NCBI GenBank assembly: GCA_002405525.1
Contig: DHLY01000100.1
Location: 31,225-37,358 of the forward strand
Origin: Proteobacteria bacterium UBA4656
Lineage (GTDB): Bacteria; Pseudomonadota; Gammaproteobacteria; Xanthomonadales; Ahniellaceae
DNA: 6,134 nucleotides
Reading direction: 5' to 3'
How positions within the stretch are numbered: position 1 is the first letter of the stretch; each line of letters begins with the position of its first letter. Shown piece after piece: positions 1 through 5,421 of this stretch. A program made the position numbers and the translations under genes. Under the pieces are notes generated by a model. It ran no database searches and was not told where the DNA came from. It was given only the letters and a program-made list of their open reading frames with translations.

Positions 1-1569
1 CGCCAGCAGCAGCGGCAGCAGGTCGGCGCTGCCGGCGAGTTCGCCGCACAGGGTCAGCGGCCGCTTCGCGCGGCGCGCGCTTTCGACGGTGAGCGCGATC
101 AGGCGCAGCACCGCGGGATGCAGCGGGTCGTAGGTGACGGCGACCGCGGCGTTGTTGCGGTCGGCGGCCAGCGTGTACTGCACGAGGTCGTTGCTGCCCA
201 GCGCGAGGAAGTCGCAGGCGTGCGCGATCTCGCTGGCCACCACCACGGCGGCGGGGACCTCGATCATCGCGCCCAGCGGCACCTGCTCGGCGACCGCGAG
301 TCCCTCGCGCTGCAGCGCGCGCCGTGCCGTGGCGACCAGTTCGTTGACCTGCACGATCTCCTCCACCGCGGTGACCATCGGCAACAGAATGCGCACCGGC
401 CCGTAGGCCGAGGCGCGCAGCATCGCGCGCAGCTGCACCATGAAGTGGCCGCGCCGCGCCAGCGACCAGCGCACGCCGCGCAGGCCGAGCGCGGGATTGG
501 GCTCGGGGCCCACGCCGAGCGCGCCGGCGCCCGGCTTGTCCGCGCCGAGGTCGAGCGTGCGCAACGTCACCGGTTTGCCCGCCATCGCCATCACCGCGTC
601 GCGGTAGGCGCGGAACTGCTCGTCCTCCGCCGGCGCCTCGCCGGGCCGCAGGTACAGGAACTCGGTGCGGAACAGGCCGATGCCGTCGGCGCCGACGCGG
701 CGCGCCCGTGCGATCTGGTCGGGCTGTTCGGCATTGGCGTGTAGGGCGATGGCCGCGCCGTCGCGGGTGCGGGTGGCCTGCGATTTCAATTGGGCGCGTG
801 CGCGCTCGGCGCGGCCGGCCGCGCGGTGGCGATCGCGCAGGCGGCGCAGATCGATCGCATCCGGCGCCACCGTCACCTTCCCGGCGTCGGCGTCGACCAG
901 CACGGTGTCGCCGTCGCGCACCACGTCCAGCGCGGCGCCGCAGCCGACGACCAACGGCAGGCGGAGGCCGCGGGCAAGGATCGCGATGTGCGAGTACACG
1001 CTGCCCTGCGTGCAGACGATGGCGACCAGCCCTTGTTCATGCCATCCGTCGAGGTCGGCCGGGGAGACCGATTCGCAGACCAGAACGGTGCCTGCGGCGC
1101 CGGCCTTGGGCCGCGGCGCCGCACCGCCCCCGCGCCGGAAGGCGGCGAACACCCGCGCCACGACCTGCTCGATGTCCTCTCGGCGGCTGCGCAGGTAAGG
1201 GTCGTCGATCGCGTCGAAGGCGGCGGACAGCGCCTCGCGCTGCGCGTCCAGCGCGGCGCTGGCGCGCTGCAGCCGGTCGCGGATGCGGCGGGTGACGCCG
1301 TCGATGAACTCCGGGTCCTCGAGGACCAGGGCGTGTGCTTCGATGAAGTCGCCGACTTCACGGTGCAGGTTGCCGCGCAGGCGTCGGCGCAGGGCGGCGA
1401 GTTCCTCCCGCGCGGCATCCAGCGCGCGCAGGAATCGCGCGACCTCGGCTTCGACTTCGTCAGGCTGCAGCGGCTCGGGATCGACCTCGAAACGCATCGG
1501 ATACAGCACGCGCGCGCGGCCGACCGCGATCCCGCGTGCGCCGACCCCGCCCTGCAGTTGCACGCGCAT
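1..1569 (-). CDS. ptsI: PTS Enzyme I (phosphoenolpyruvate-protein phosphotransferase), partial at C-terminus
   Basis: Cytoplasmic enzyme that autophosphorylates from PEP and hands the phosphate to HPr. I translated it from the ATG at 1569; the frame stays open for 523 codons to the window edge, so about 50 residues of a usual ~570-575 are missing. The phosphohistidine loop reads QGSVYSHIAILAR (residues 188-200) with active His194. The PEP-binding barrel follows: FRTEF with Arg301, RTLDLGADK with Arg337, MIEVPAA with Glu437, GSNDLVQYTLAADRNN with Asp461 and Arg471, and the catalytic Cys508 in LCGELAG. There is no N-terminal GAF domain, so it is PtsI-type rather than PtsP, and no fused HPr or EIIA. 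It starts 2 nt after the ptsH stop behind a good Shine-Dalgarno, so it is co-transcribed with ptsH. The loop departs from the GGxTSH form of E. coli, but similar xGSxxSH loops are, from memory, usual in xanthomonad Enzyme I. Confidence 0.96.
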   Translation of the reverse strand, partial: MRVQLQGGVGARGIAVGRARVLYPMRFEVDPEPLQPDEVEAEVARFLRALDAAREELAALRRRLRGNLHREVGDFIEAHALVLEDPEFIDGVTRRIRDRLQRASAALDAQREALSAAFDAIDDPYLRSRREDIEQVVARVFAAFRRGGGAAPRPKAGAAGTVLVCESVSPADLDGWHEQGLVAIVCTQGSVYSHIAILARGLRLPLVVGCGAALDVVRDGDTVLVDADAGKVTVAPDAIDLRRLRDRHRAAGRAERARAQLKSQATRTRDGAAIALHANAEQPDQIARARRVGADGIGLFRTEFLYLRPGEAPAEDEQFRAYRDAVMAMAGKPVTLRTLDLGADKPGAGALGVGPEPNPALGLRGVRWSLARRGHFMVQLRAMLRASAYGPVRILLPMVTAVEEIVQVNELVATARRALQREGLAVAEQVPLGAMIEVPAAVVVASEIAHACDFLALGSNDLVQYTLAADRNNAAVAVTYDPLHPAVLRLIALTVESARRAKRPLTLCGELAGSADLLPLLLA

Positions 1570-1571
1570 GC

Positions 1572-1841
1572 TCAGTCGTCCTCCCCGAAGCGCGCGGCGA
1601 ACAGCCGCTCGGCGGTCTGCGCTGCGGCCTCCGCGTCCGGGCCCTCGGCGCGCAGGGCAAGCACGCTGCCGCGGGTGGCCGCGAGCATCATCAATCCCAT
1701 GATGCTCTTGGCGTTGATCTCGCGGCCGCGCAGGGAGAGCCGGATCCGTGCGTCGAAGGGCGCCAGGGCCTGAACGAGTTTGGCCGACGCCCGCGCGTGC
1801 AGGCCGAGCCGGTTGACCACGACGAGCTGGCGTTCGACCAT
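1572..1841 (-). CDS. ptsH: HPr-family phosphocarrier protein
   Basis: Small phosphocarrier (89 aa) that accepts phosphate from Enzyme I and passes it to EIIA proteins. Starting at the ATG at 1841 puts the motif NRLGLHARAS at residues 10-19 with the phospho-acceptor His at exactly position 15, and the motif INAKSIMG with Ser at exactly position 46, the standard HPr numbering for the HprK target. Two earlier in-frame ATGs (1853 and 1850) would add MMRP. The one at 1853 forms an ATGA overlap with the upstream EIIA stop and is a real alternative, since neither start has a clear Shine-Dalgarno. The presence of both His15 and Ser46, with hprK in the same cluster, suggests dual regulation. The name could equally be NPr (ptsO), as the protein sits in the rpoN/ptsN locus. 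Confidence 0.95.
   Translation of the reverse strand: MVERQLVVVNRLGLHARASAKLVQALAPFDARIRLSLRGREINAKSIMGLMMLAATRGSVLALRAEGPDAEAAAQTAERLFAARFGEDD
1579..1584 (-). promoter_or_regulatory. Shine-Dalgarno of ptsI
   Basis: GGAGGA lies 9 nt before the ATG at 1569, within the last codons of ptsH. It is the clearest ribosome binding site in the 3' half of the cluster and fixes the ptsI start. Confidence 0.75.
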
Positions 1842-1849
1842 GGGGCGCA

Positions 1850-2242
1850 TCATGCGCTGTCGACAACTACGCCGCCGCGGGCCCCGGCCGCCGCGGTGGC
1901 GGCGAGGTCGTCGAGCTTCTGCTCCGGATAGTTGAGCACGCGCAGCAGCATGGGCAGGTTCAGCCCCGCGACGCGGCGCGTGCGCGTGCCCTGGCGGCCG
2001 ATGTCGGCGGCGACGTTGCTGGGCGTGGAGCCGTACAGGTCGACCAGCAGCAGCACGCCTTCGCCGTCGTCGAGGCCACGCATGGCGCGCGCAGCGCGAT
2101 GCGCGTAGTCCTTGGCATCGTCGCCGTTCGCGAACTCGGCGATGTCGAGCCGCAACGGCACGGCGCCGACGACGCCGCGTGCGGCTGCGGCCAGCGCTCT
2201 GCCGAGCCCTGCATGGGTGAGGAGCAGGATGCCGACGCTCAT
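1850..2242 (-). CDS. PTS EIIA component, mannose (Man) family, stand-alone
   Basis: 130-aa single-domain EIIA of the mannose/fructose/sorbose family, a cytoplasmic protein phosphorylated by HPr. The N-terminus MSVGILLLTHAGLG carries the phospho-acceptor His10. LLVDLYGSTPSN (residues 65-76) holds the conserved Asp68 and the Gly-Ser-Thr-Pro turn of the EIIA-Man active site. The length is that of a lone IIA domain: no IIB is fused, and no IIB, IIC or IID gene adjoins in the window, so transport is not supported and a regulatory role is inferred. The start ATG (2242) overlaps the rapZ stop as ATGA, and its own stop overlaps an ATG of ptsH in the same way, so translation is probably coupled through all three genes. 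Similar genes are often labelled manX or ptsL; I leave the symbol open. Confidence 0.92.
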   Translation of the reverse strand: MSVGILLLTHAGLGRALAAAARGVVGAVPLRLDIAEFANGDDAKDYAHRAARAMRGLDDGEGVLLLVDLYGSTPSNVAADIGRQGTRTRRVAGLNLPMLLRVLNYPEQKLDDLAATAAAGARGGVVVDSA

Positions 2243-3153
2243 TCGAGTTCCCGATGGAAGGCGATCACGTTGCCGTGCTCGTTGCGGAAGTGCTCCGCGA
2301 GGCGCTCGACGAGGTAGACCGAACGGTGGCGGCCGCCGGTGCAGCCGATGCAGGTGGTGACGTAGGACCGCTGCTCGGCCTGGAAGCGCGGCAGCCAGCG
2401 CTCGAGCATGCCGCAGACGTCCGCCAGATAGCCCTCGACGTCCGGCAGGGAGCGGAAGTAATCGCGGATCGGCGCGTCGCGGCCGGAGAGCGGGCGCAGC
2501 TTCGGGTCCCAGTGCGGATTAGGCAGGCAGCGTGCGTCGAAAACGAAGTCGGCGTCCGGCGGGACCCCGCGCTTGTAGGCGAAGGATTCGAACATCAGGG
2601 TCAGGCCGGCCCGCGCGGCGCCGAACTCGCCGGCGATCAGCCGCCGCAGCTGGTGCACGTTGAGGTCGGACGAATCGATGACTCGATCGGCGATCGCCAC
2701 CATCGGGCGCAGCAGGCGGCGTTCCAGCGCGATCGCGTCGGCGAGCGGCAGGCTGTCGGAGGTCAGCGGATGTCGCCGCCGGGTGTCGGAGAAACGCTTG
2801 AACAGCACTTCGTCGCGGGTGTCGAGGAACAGCAGACGGCAAGCGATGCCTGCGGCGGCGATGCGCGACAGGATGTCCGGCAGCAGCGCGAGGTCCTCCA
2901 CCCGGCTTCGCACGTCCACGCCGACGGCCAGCCGCGGATAGCGCCCGGCCTGGTTGCCGGTGACCGAATCGACGAACGCCGGGATCAGCGCCACCGGCAG
3001 GTTGTCGACGCAGTAGTGGTCGAGGTCTTCCAGCGTGCGCAGGGCGACCGTCTTGCCGGACCCGGACAGCCCGCTGACCACGACCAGCCTGGTGGCCGGC
3101 GGCCCGTCGTCGCTGCGCGAGGGCGGAGGCGGGGTGGAGCGTTGGGTGTTCAT
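2239..3153 (-). CDS. rapZ: RapZ/YvcJ family nucleotide-binding protein (RNase adapter family)
   Basis: 304-aa P-loop protein of the UPF0042 family. In E. coli RapZ binds the small RNAs GlmZ/GlmY and presents GlmZ to RNase E; elsewhere the role is less clear. Walker A is GLSGSGKT at residues 28-35, followed by the family hallmark LEDLDHYCVDNLP and, later, the strongly conserved LPNPHWDPKLRP and CIGCTGGRHRSVYLVE (268-283). I chose the ATG at 3153; the frame is open to a TTG at 3195, but that has no Shine-Dalgarno and would extend the protein beyond family length. Even so, about 20 extra proline/serine-rich residues precede the P-loop compared with E. coli. The protein ends at FHRELE and lacks a basic tail after it. 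A possible AAGGA lies about 20 nt upstream, too far to be convincing. A 136-nt gap separates it from hprK, while its stop overlaps the EIIA start. Confidence 0.95.
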   Translation of the reverse strand: MNTQRSTPPPPSRSDDGPPATRLVVVSGLSGSGKTVALRTLEDLDHYCVDNLPVALIPAFVDSVTGNQAGRYPRLAVGVDVRSRVEDLALLPDILSRIAAAGIACRLLFLDTRDEVLFKRFSDTRRRHPLTSDSLPLADAIALERRLLRPMVAIADRVIDSSDLNVHQLRRLIAGEFGAARAGLTLMFESFAYKRGVPPDADFVFDARCLPNPHWDPKLRPLSGRDAPIRDYFRSLPDVEGYLADVCGMLERWLPRFQAEQRSYVTTCIGCTGGRHRSVYLVERLAEHFRNEHGNVIAFHRELE

Positions 3154-3183
3154 GGGTTCTGGCAGGTGCGCGCTTCCTTGCCC

Positions 3184-3212
3184 GGTATAGCGCAAGGTGG
3201 GCTTGGCGTCGA
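3184..3212 (-). promoter_or_regulatory. weak candidate promoter for rapZ
   Basis: On the minus strand TCGACG (3212-3207) and TATACC (3189-3184) match the sigma-70 boxes at four of six positions each, with a 17-nt spacer, upstream of the rapZ ATG at 3153. Matches this loose arise by chance; the support is mainly their place in the only gap of the distal half of the cluster. Confidence 0.25.
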
Positions 3213-3241
3213 TGGGCGAGGCGTGGTTCTCGCTCGCGGTC

Positions 3242-3265
3242 GCGCTGCGCGCAGCGCTCCCACAA
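3242..3265 (-). repeat. REP-like palindromic element
   Basis: Read on the minus strand the element begins TTGTGGGAGC and runs into a perfect 16-bp palindrome, GCGCTGCGCGCAGCGC (3242-3257), then GACCGCGAGC. A GTGGGAGC head followed by a GC stem and GCGACC resembles, from memory, short interspersed repeats common in Lysobacter, Stenotrophomonas and Pseudomonas intergenic regions. Only one copy lies in the window, so its repeated nature is inferred. It sits 24 nt beyond the hprK stop, where such a hairpin could protect the upstream mRNA from 3' decay. Confidence 0.5.
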
Positions 3266-3289
3266 GCAACTCAGGACCGTCAGTGGCGC

Positions 3290-4258
3290 TCAGGACGGAT
3301 CGTGGCGCCGCATCTCGTGCGCCTGCCGGTCCATGAAGGTCTGCGCCGGGTCGATGCCCTTGCTGCGCAGCAGGTGGTTGCGCACCGCGGCCTCCACCAG
3401 CACCGCGAGATTGCGGCCGGGGGCGACCGGAATGGTGATCTGCGGCACCTCCACGTCGAGCACGTGGCGGGTATCGGTCATGCCCGTGAGGCGCGCCATG
3501 CCGTCGTCGCCGCCGATGCGGCCGGCCTCGGTGAGGTGCACGATCAGGCGCAGGTACTTGTTCCGCTTGACCGCGGTGTGGCCGAACATCTCGCGCACGT
3601 TGAGGATGCCCAGCCCGCGCACCTCGAGCAGATCCTGCAGCATCGGCGGGCAGGACCCATCGAGCATGTCGGGCGCGATCTGGGTGAACTCCGGCGCATC
3701 GTCGGCGATCAGGCGGTGGCCGCGGGTGAGCAGCTCCAGCGCCAGTTCGCTCTTTCCGGCCCCGGCCTCGCCGGTGATCAGCACCCCGATCGAGTGCACC
3801 TCCATGAAGGTGCCGTGCAGAGTGATGCTGCGCGCGAGTGCGCGCGCCAGGTGGTACTGCAGGTAGGTCAGCAGCTCATGGCCGCGGCGTGGGCTGACCC
3901 ACAGCGGCGTGCCGCTGTCCTCGGCCGCGCAGCCGAGGTCCTGCGGCAGCGCCTGGTCGCGGGTCAGGATCACGGCCGTGGGGTGGTAGGCGAAGATCTT
4001 GGCGACCGTGTCGGCGCGCTGGCGCGGGTCGAGCCCGTCGAGGTAGCGTAGTTCATCGTTGCCGACGATCTGGATCGCGTTCGGGTGGATGATGTTGAGG
4101 TAGCCGACCAGCGACGGGCGGCGTTGTCGCGACTCGCCGGTTTCGAGCGCGCGCGCCTCGCCCCCGAGGCCGGCCACCCAGCGCAGTCCCATGCGGGCGC
4201 ACAGCGCGTCGTGGATTTCGCGCGCGGTGAGCCGCGCGCGCGGTAGGTCCGCGCTCAT
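3290..4258 (-). CDS. hprK: HPr kinase/phosphorylase
   Basis: 322-aa bifunctional enzyme that phosphorylates Ser46 of HPr with ATP or PPi and reverses it with Pi, best studied in Firmicutes as a carbon-catabolite sensor. The N-terminal domain (about 1-125) is the HprK N domain. The C-terminal kinase domain shows conserved His148 in [14 protein letters not shown], Walker A GEAGAGKS (163-170), IADDAPEF with Asp186/Asp187, and the HprK signature [10 protein letters not shown] (211-220). The capping segment [15 protein letters not shown] (280-294) is also intact, so the enzyme looks active. Its start ATG overlaps the ptsN stop as ATGA, and no clear Shine-Dalgarno precedes it, which suggests translation coupled to ptsN. 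Its substrate HPr, with Ser46 present, is encoded three genes further on in the same direction. Confidence 0.97.
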   Translation of the reverse strand: MSADLPRARLTAREIHDALCARMGLRWVAGLGGEARALETGESRQRRPSLVGYLNIIHPNAIQIVGNDELRYLDGLDPRQRADTVAKIFAYHPTAVILTRDQALPQDLGCAAEDSGTPLWVSPRRGHELLTYLQYHLARALARSITLHGTFMEVHSIGVLITGEAGAGKSELALELLTRGHRLIADDAPEFTQIAPDMLDGSCPPMLQDLLEVRGLGILNVREMFGHTAVKRNKYLRLIVHLTEAGRIGGDDGMARLTGMTDTRHVLDVEVPQITIPVAPGRNLAVLVEAAVRNHLLRSKGIDPAQTFMDRQAHEMRRHDPS

Positions 4259-4725
4259 GCCGCGGCGGTGCGTTCCGGCGATCGGGACAGCAGCTCGTAG
4301 AGCTGCGCGGCATCGCGCGCCGCGCGCAGGCGGGACAGCGTCGCCGGGTCGGAGAAGGTTTCCGCCAGTTCGGCGAGGAACATCAGGTGCTGGTCGGTGA
4401 AATGCTCAGGCACCACCAGCGCGAACACCAGGTCCACCGGCTGGCCGTCGACGGCGCCGAAGTCCACCGCTTCGGCGAGGCGGACGAACGCGCCGGCGGC
4501 GCGCTGGATCGCGGGGCTGCGCCCATGCGGGATCGCCACCCCGTGCGAGAGTCCGGTCGAACCCAACCGCTCGCGCTTGACCAGCGAGTCGTAGATCGCG
4601 CGCTCAGTCGTCTCGCCCTGCCGCTCGTCGAGCAGGGTGGCCAGCTGCTCGAGCAGGCGTTTCTTGCTGGTGACCCGGACGTCGGCCACCACGCGCGAGG
4701 GCGTCAGCAGGTCGGCGATGTGCAT
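4255..4725 (-). CDS. ptsN: PTS IIA-like nitrogen regulatory protein (EIIA-Ntr)
   Basis: 156-aa EIIA of the fructose/Ntr family, a cytoplasmic regulator whose phosphorylation state, set by the Enzyme I/HPr relay, controls partners such as potassium transport and sensor kinases in other bacteria. The phospho-acceptor is His67 in [12 protein letters not shown] (residues 58-69). The start [12 protein letters not shown] is typical of PtsN, and [10 protein letters not shown] (about 99-108) is a conserved core strand of the fold. The ATG at 4725 is preceded by a G-run Shine-Dalgarno. A 227-nt structured leader separates it from hpf. Its last codon and stop overlap the hprK start by 4 nt. Full length, no fused domain. 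Confidence 0.96.
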   Translation of the reverse strand: MHIADLLTPSRVVADVRVTSKKRLLEQLATLLDERQGETTERAIYDSLVKRERLGSTGLSHGVAIPHGRSPAIQRAAGAFVRLAEAVDFGAVDGQPVDLVFALVVPEHFTDQHLMFLAELAETFSDPATLSRLRAARDAAQLYELLSRSPERTAAA

Positions 4726-4733
4726 GGTGTCGA

Positions 4734-4742
4734 TTTCCCCCC
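4734..4742 (-). promoter_or_regulatory. Shine-Dalgarno of ptsN
   Basis: GGGGGGAAA on the minus strand lies 8 nt before the ATG at 4725. It is a G-rich, imperfect anti-16S match, but it supports this start. Confidence 0.5.
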
Positions 4743-4751
4743 GGAAGGAAC

Positions 4752-4798
4752 CGGGACCGCGAACGGCGGCCCCGACGGATGCGACGCGCGCGGTCCCG
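4752..4798 (-). promoter_or_regulatory. inverted repeat in ptsN leader (proximal)
   Basis: Arms CGGGACCGCG (4752-4761) and CGCGGTCCCG (4789-4798) are perfect 10-bp complements around a 27-nt loop. On the ptsN transcript the hairpin would end 26 nt before the start codon, close to the ribosome binding site. There is no U-run, so it is not an intrinsic terminator. In DNA this GC-rich, some chance pairing is expected. Confidence 0.4.
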
Positions 4799-4833
4799 CG
4801 CCCGTCGCCTGCGGAACAGAGCCGTCCAGGCGC

Positions 4834-4839
4834 ATATTA
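4834..4839 (-). promoter_or_regulatory. possible -10 element upstream of ptsN
   Basis: TAATAT on the minus strand stands out as an AT-only hexamer in a very GC-rich spacer, about 110 nt before the ptsN start. No convincing -35 box is found 16-18 nt upstream. It may mark an internal promoter for ptsN-hprK. Confidence 0.25.
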
Positions 4840-4857
4840 GCGCCGGCGAGTCCGGAA

Positions 4858-4904
4858 CCGTCGCGGCCCCGCTGCCGGCGACCCGCCAACCTATGCCGCG
4901 ACGG
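4858..4904 (-). promoter_or_regulatory. inverted repeat in hpf-ptsN spacer (distal)
   Basis: Arms CCGTCGCGGC (4858-4867) and GCCGCGACGG (4895-4904) are perfect 10-bp complements around a 27-nt loop, the same arm and loop size as the repeat at 4752-4798 though different in sequence. It lies just upstream of the AT-rich hexamer. It could be an RNA hairpin or an operator; the function is unknown. Confidence 0.35.
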
Positions 4905-4929
4905 CCGGAACCACCCCCGGTCCCGCGTC

Positions 4930-4944
4930 GGACGGCGGCCGTCC
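4930..4944 (-). promoter_or_regulatory. short hairpin downstream of hpf
   Basis: GGACGGCCGCCGTCC on the minus strand is a near-perfect palindrome starting 8 nt after the hpf stop. It has no following T-run, so it is at most a 3'-stabilising stem or a weak terminator. Confidence 0.3.
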
Positions 4945-4952
4945 TCGGCCCT

Positions 4953-5276
4953 TCAGCCGCCGTTGCGGGCCTTCTGCGTCTCCCTGCGGTGGTGGTCCTT
5001 CAGCTTCTCCTTGTGCCGACGCACCTGACCGTCCAGCTTGTCCGACAGCAGGTCGATCGCGGCGTACATGTCGTCGCCATCGGCCACGGCGTGGATGGTC
5101 CGCTGGGAGACCTTGACCGTGGCCTCGGCCCGATGCTTGAGTTTCTCCACTCCGAGCACGACGTTGGCGGCAATGGTCTTTTCGAAATGGCGCGCGATCC
5201 GCCCGATCTTGTCGGTGGCGTAATCGCGCAGGGCGGGAGTGACCTCGAGTTGTTGGCCGCTGACCTGGATCTGCAT
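4953..5276 (-). CDS. hpf: ribosome hibernation-promoting factor, short form
   Basis: 107-aa HPF/RaiA-family protein that binds the decoding region of the 30S subunit and stabilises idle ribosomes. It begins MQIQVSGQQLEVTPALRDY and carries the conserved DMYAAID segment (residues 69-75), followed by a strongly basic C-terminal tail (RRHKEKLKDHHRR). The length is that of the short gamma-proteobacterial HPF, without the dimerising domain of long HPF. The start is set by a near-ideal AGGAGG 6 nt before the ATG at 5276. The frame is open further up to an ATG at 5414, which would add 46 low-complexity residues and lacks a ribosome binding site. It is the gene directly after rpoN, as in many proteobacteria. 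Confidence 0.95.
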   Translation of the reverse strand: MQIQVSGQQLEVTPALRDYATDKIGRIARHFEKTIAANVVLGVEKLKHRAEATVKVSQRTIHAVADGDDMYAAIDLLSDKLDGQVRRHKEKLKDHHRRETQKARNGG

Positions 5277-5282
5277 GTCGAA

Positions 5283-5288
5283 CCTCCT
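5283..5288 (-). promoter_or_regulatory. Shine-Dalgarno of hpf
   Basis: AGGAGG with a 6-nt spacer to the ATG at 5276. It is the strongest ribosome binding site in the window and decides against the longer in-frame start at 5414. Confidence 0.85.
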
Positions 5289-5325
5289 GCTGGGGCGCGG
5301 CCCGTGAACGGACTGCGCGGGACTC

Positions 5326-5349
5326 GACGTCCGTTTCGCCGCGGACGTC
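5326..5349 (-). promoter_or_regulatory. rpoN-hpf spacer hairpin
   Basis: Arms GACGTCCG (5326-5333) and CGGACGTC (5342-5349) pair perfectly over 8 bp around an 8-nt loop. Each arm contains the palindrome GACGTC, so the site could also be read as two operator-like half sites 16 nt apart. It lies about 50 nt upstream of the hpf start. No T-run follows on the minus strand, so it is not a standard intrinsic terminator. Confidence 0.45.
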
Positions 5350-5421
5350 CCTGGAACCGGTGCGGCCGCGATGCCGCGCGCGGACGCTCTGCTGGTTGAA
5401 TTGCGGTCTGCCATGGCGACT

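Larger units (their letters stand above)
3154..3289. other. hprK-rapZ intergenic spacer
   Basis: This 136-nt non-coding spacer interrupts an otherwise compact gene run. Next to hprK it holds a REP-like palindrome (3242-3265), and near rapZ a weak candidate promoter. I see no T-run after the palindrome on the minus strand, so no intrinsic terminator is supported. Confidence 0.6.

Noticed and set aside
790..1773. Plus-strand open frame (327 codons) opposite ptsI and ptsH
   Set aside because: It crosses the ptsI/ptsH junction, has no domain signature, and lies opposite conserved catalytic motifs of Enzyme I.
3154..3195. rapZ start at the TTG at 3195
   Set aside because: No Shine-Dalgarno precedes it and it would lengthen a protein that already exceeds the family length; the ATG at 3153 is preferred.
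3242..3289. Intrinsic terminator after hprK
   Set aside because: The palindrome is strong but no T-run follows it on the minus strand, so it fits a REP-like element better.
2254..3336. Long plus-strand open frame (360 codons) opposite rapZ
   Set aside because: It is an antisense shadow of rapZ in GC-rich DNA: arginine/glycine/alanine-rich, no recognisable domain, while the minus strand has a full RapZ with all motifs.
3197..4051. Plus-strand open frame (284 codons) opposite hprK
   Set aside because: Compositional shadow of hprK with no recognisable fold or motif.
5397..5413. TGGCAG upstream of hpf as a sigma-54 -24 box
   Set aside because: The required GC of the -12 element is absent at the fixed distance; the position shows AATTC instead.
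5277..5414. 46-residue N-terminal extension of hpf from the ATG at 5414
   Set aside because: The extension is low-complexity with no family similarity, has no ribosome binding site, and the ATG at 5276 has a near-ideal AGGAGG and the conserved MQIQVSG start.
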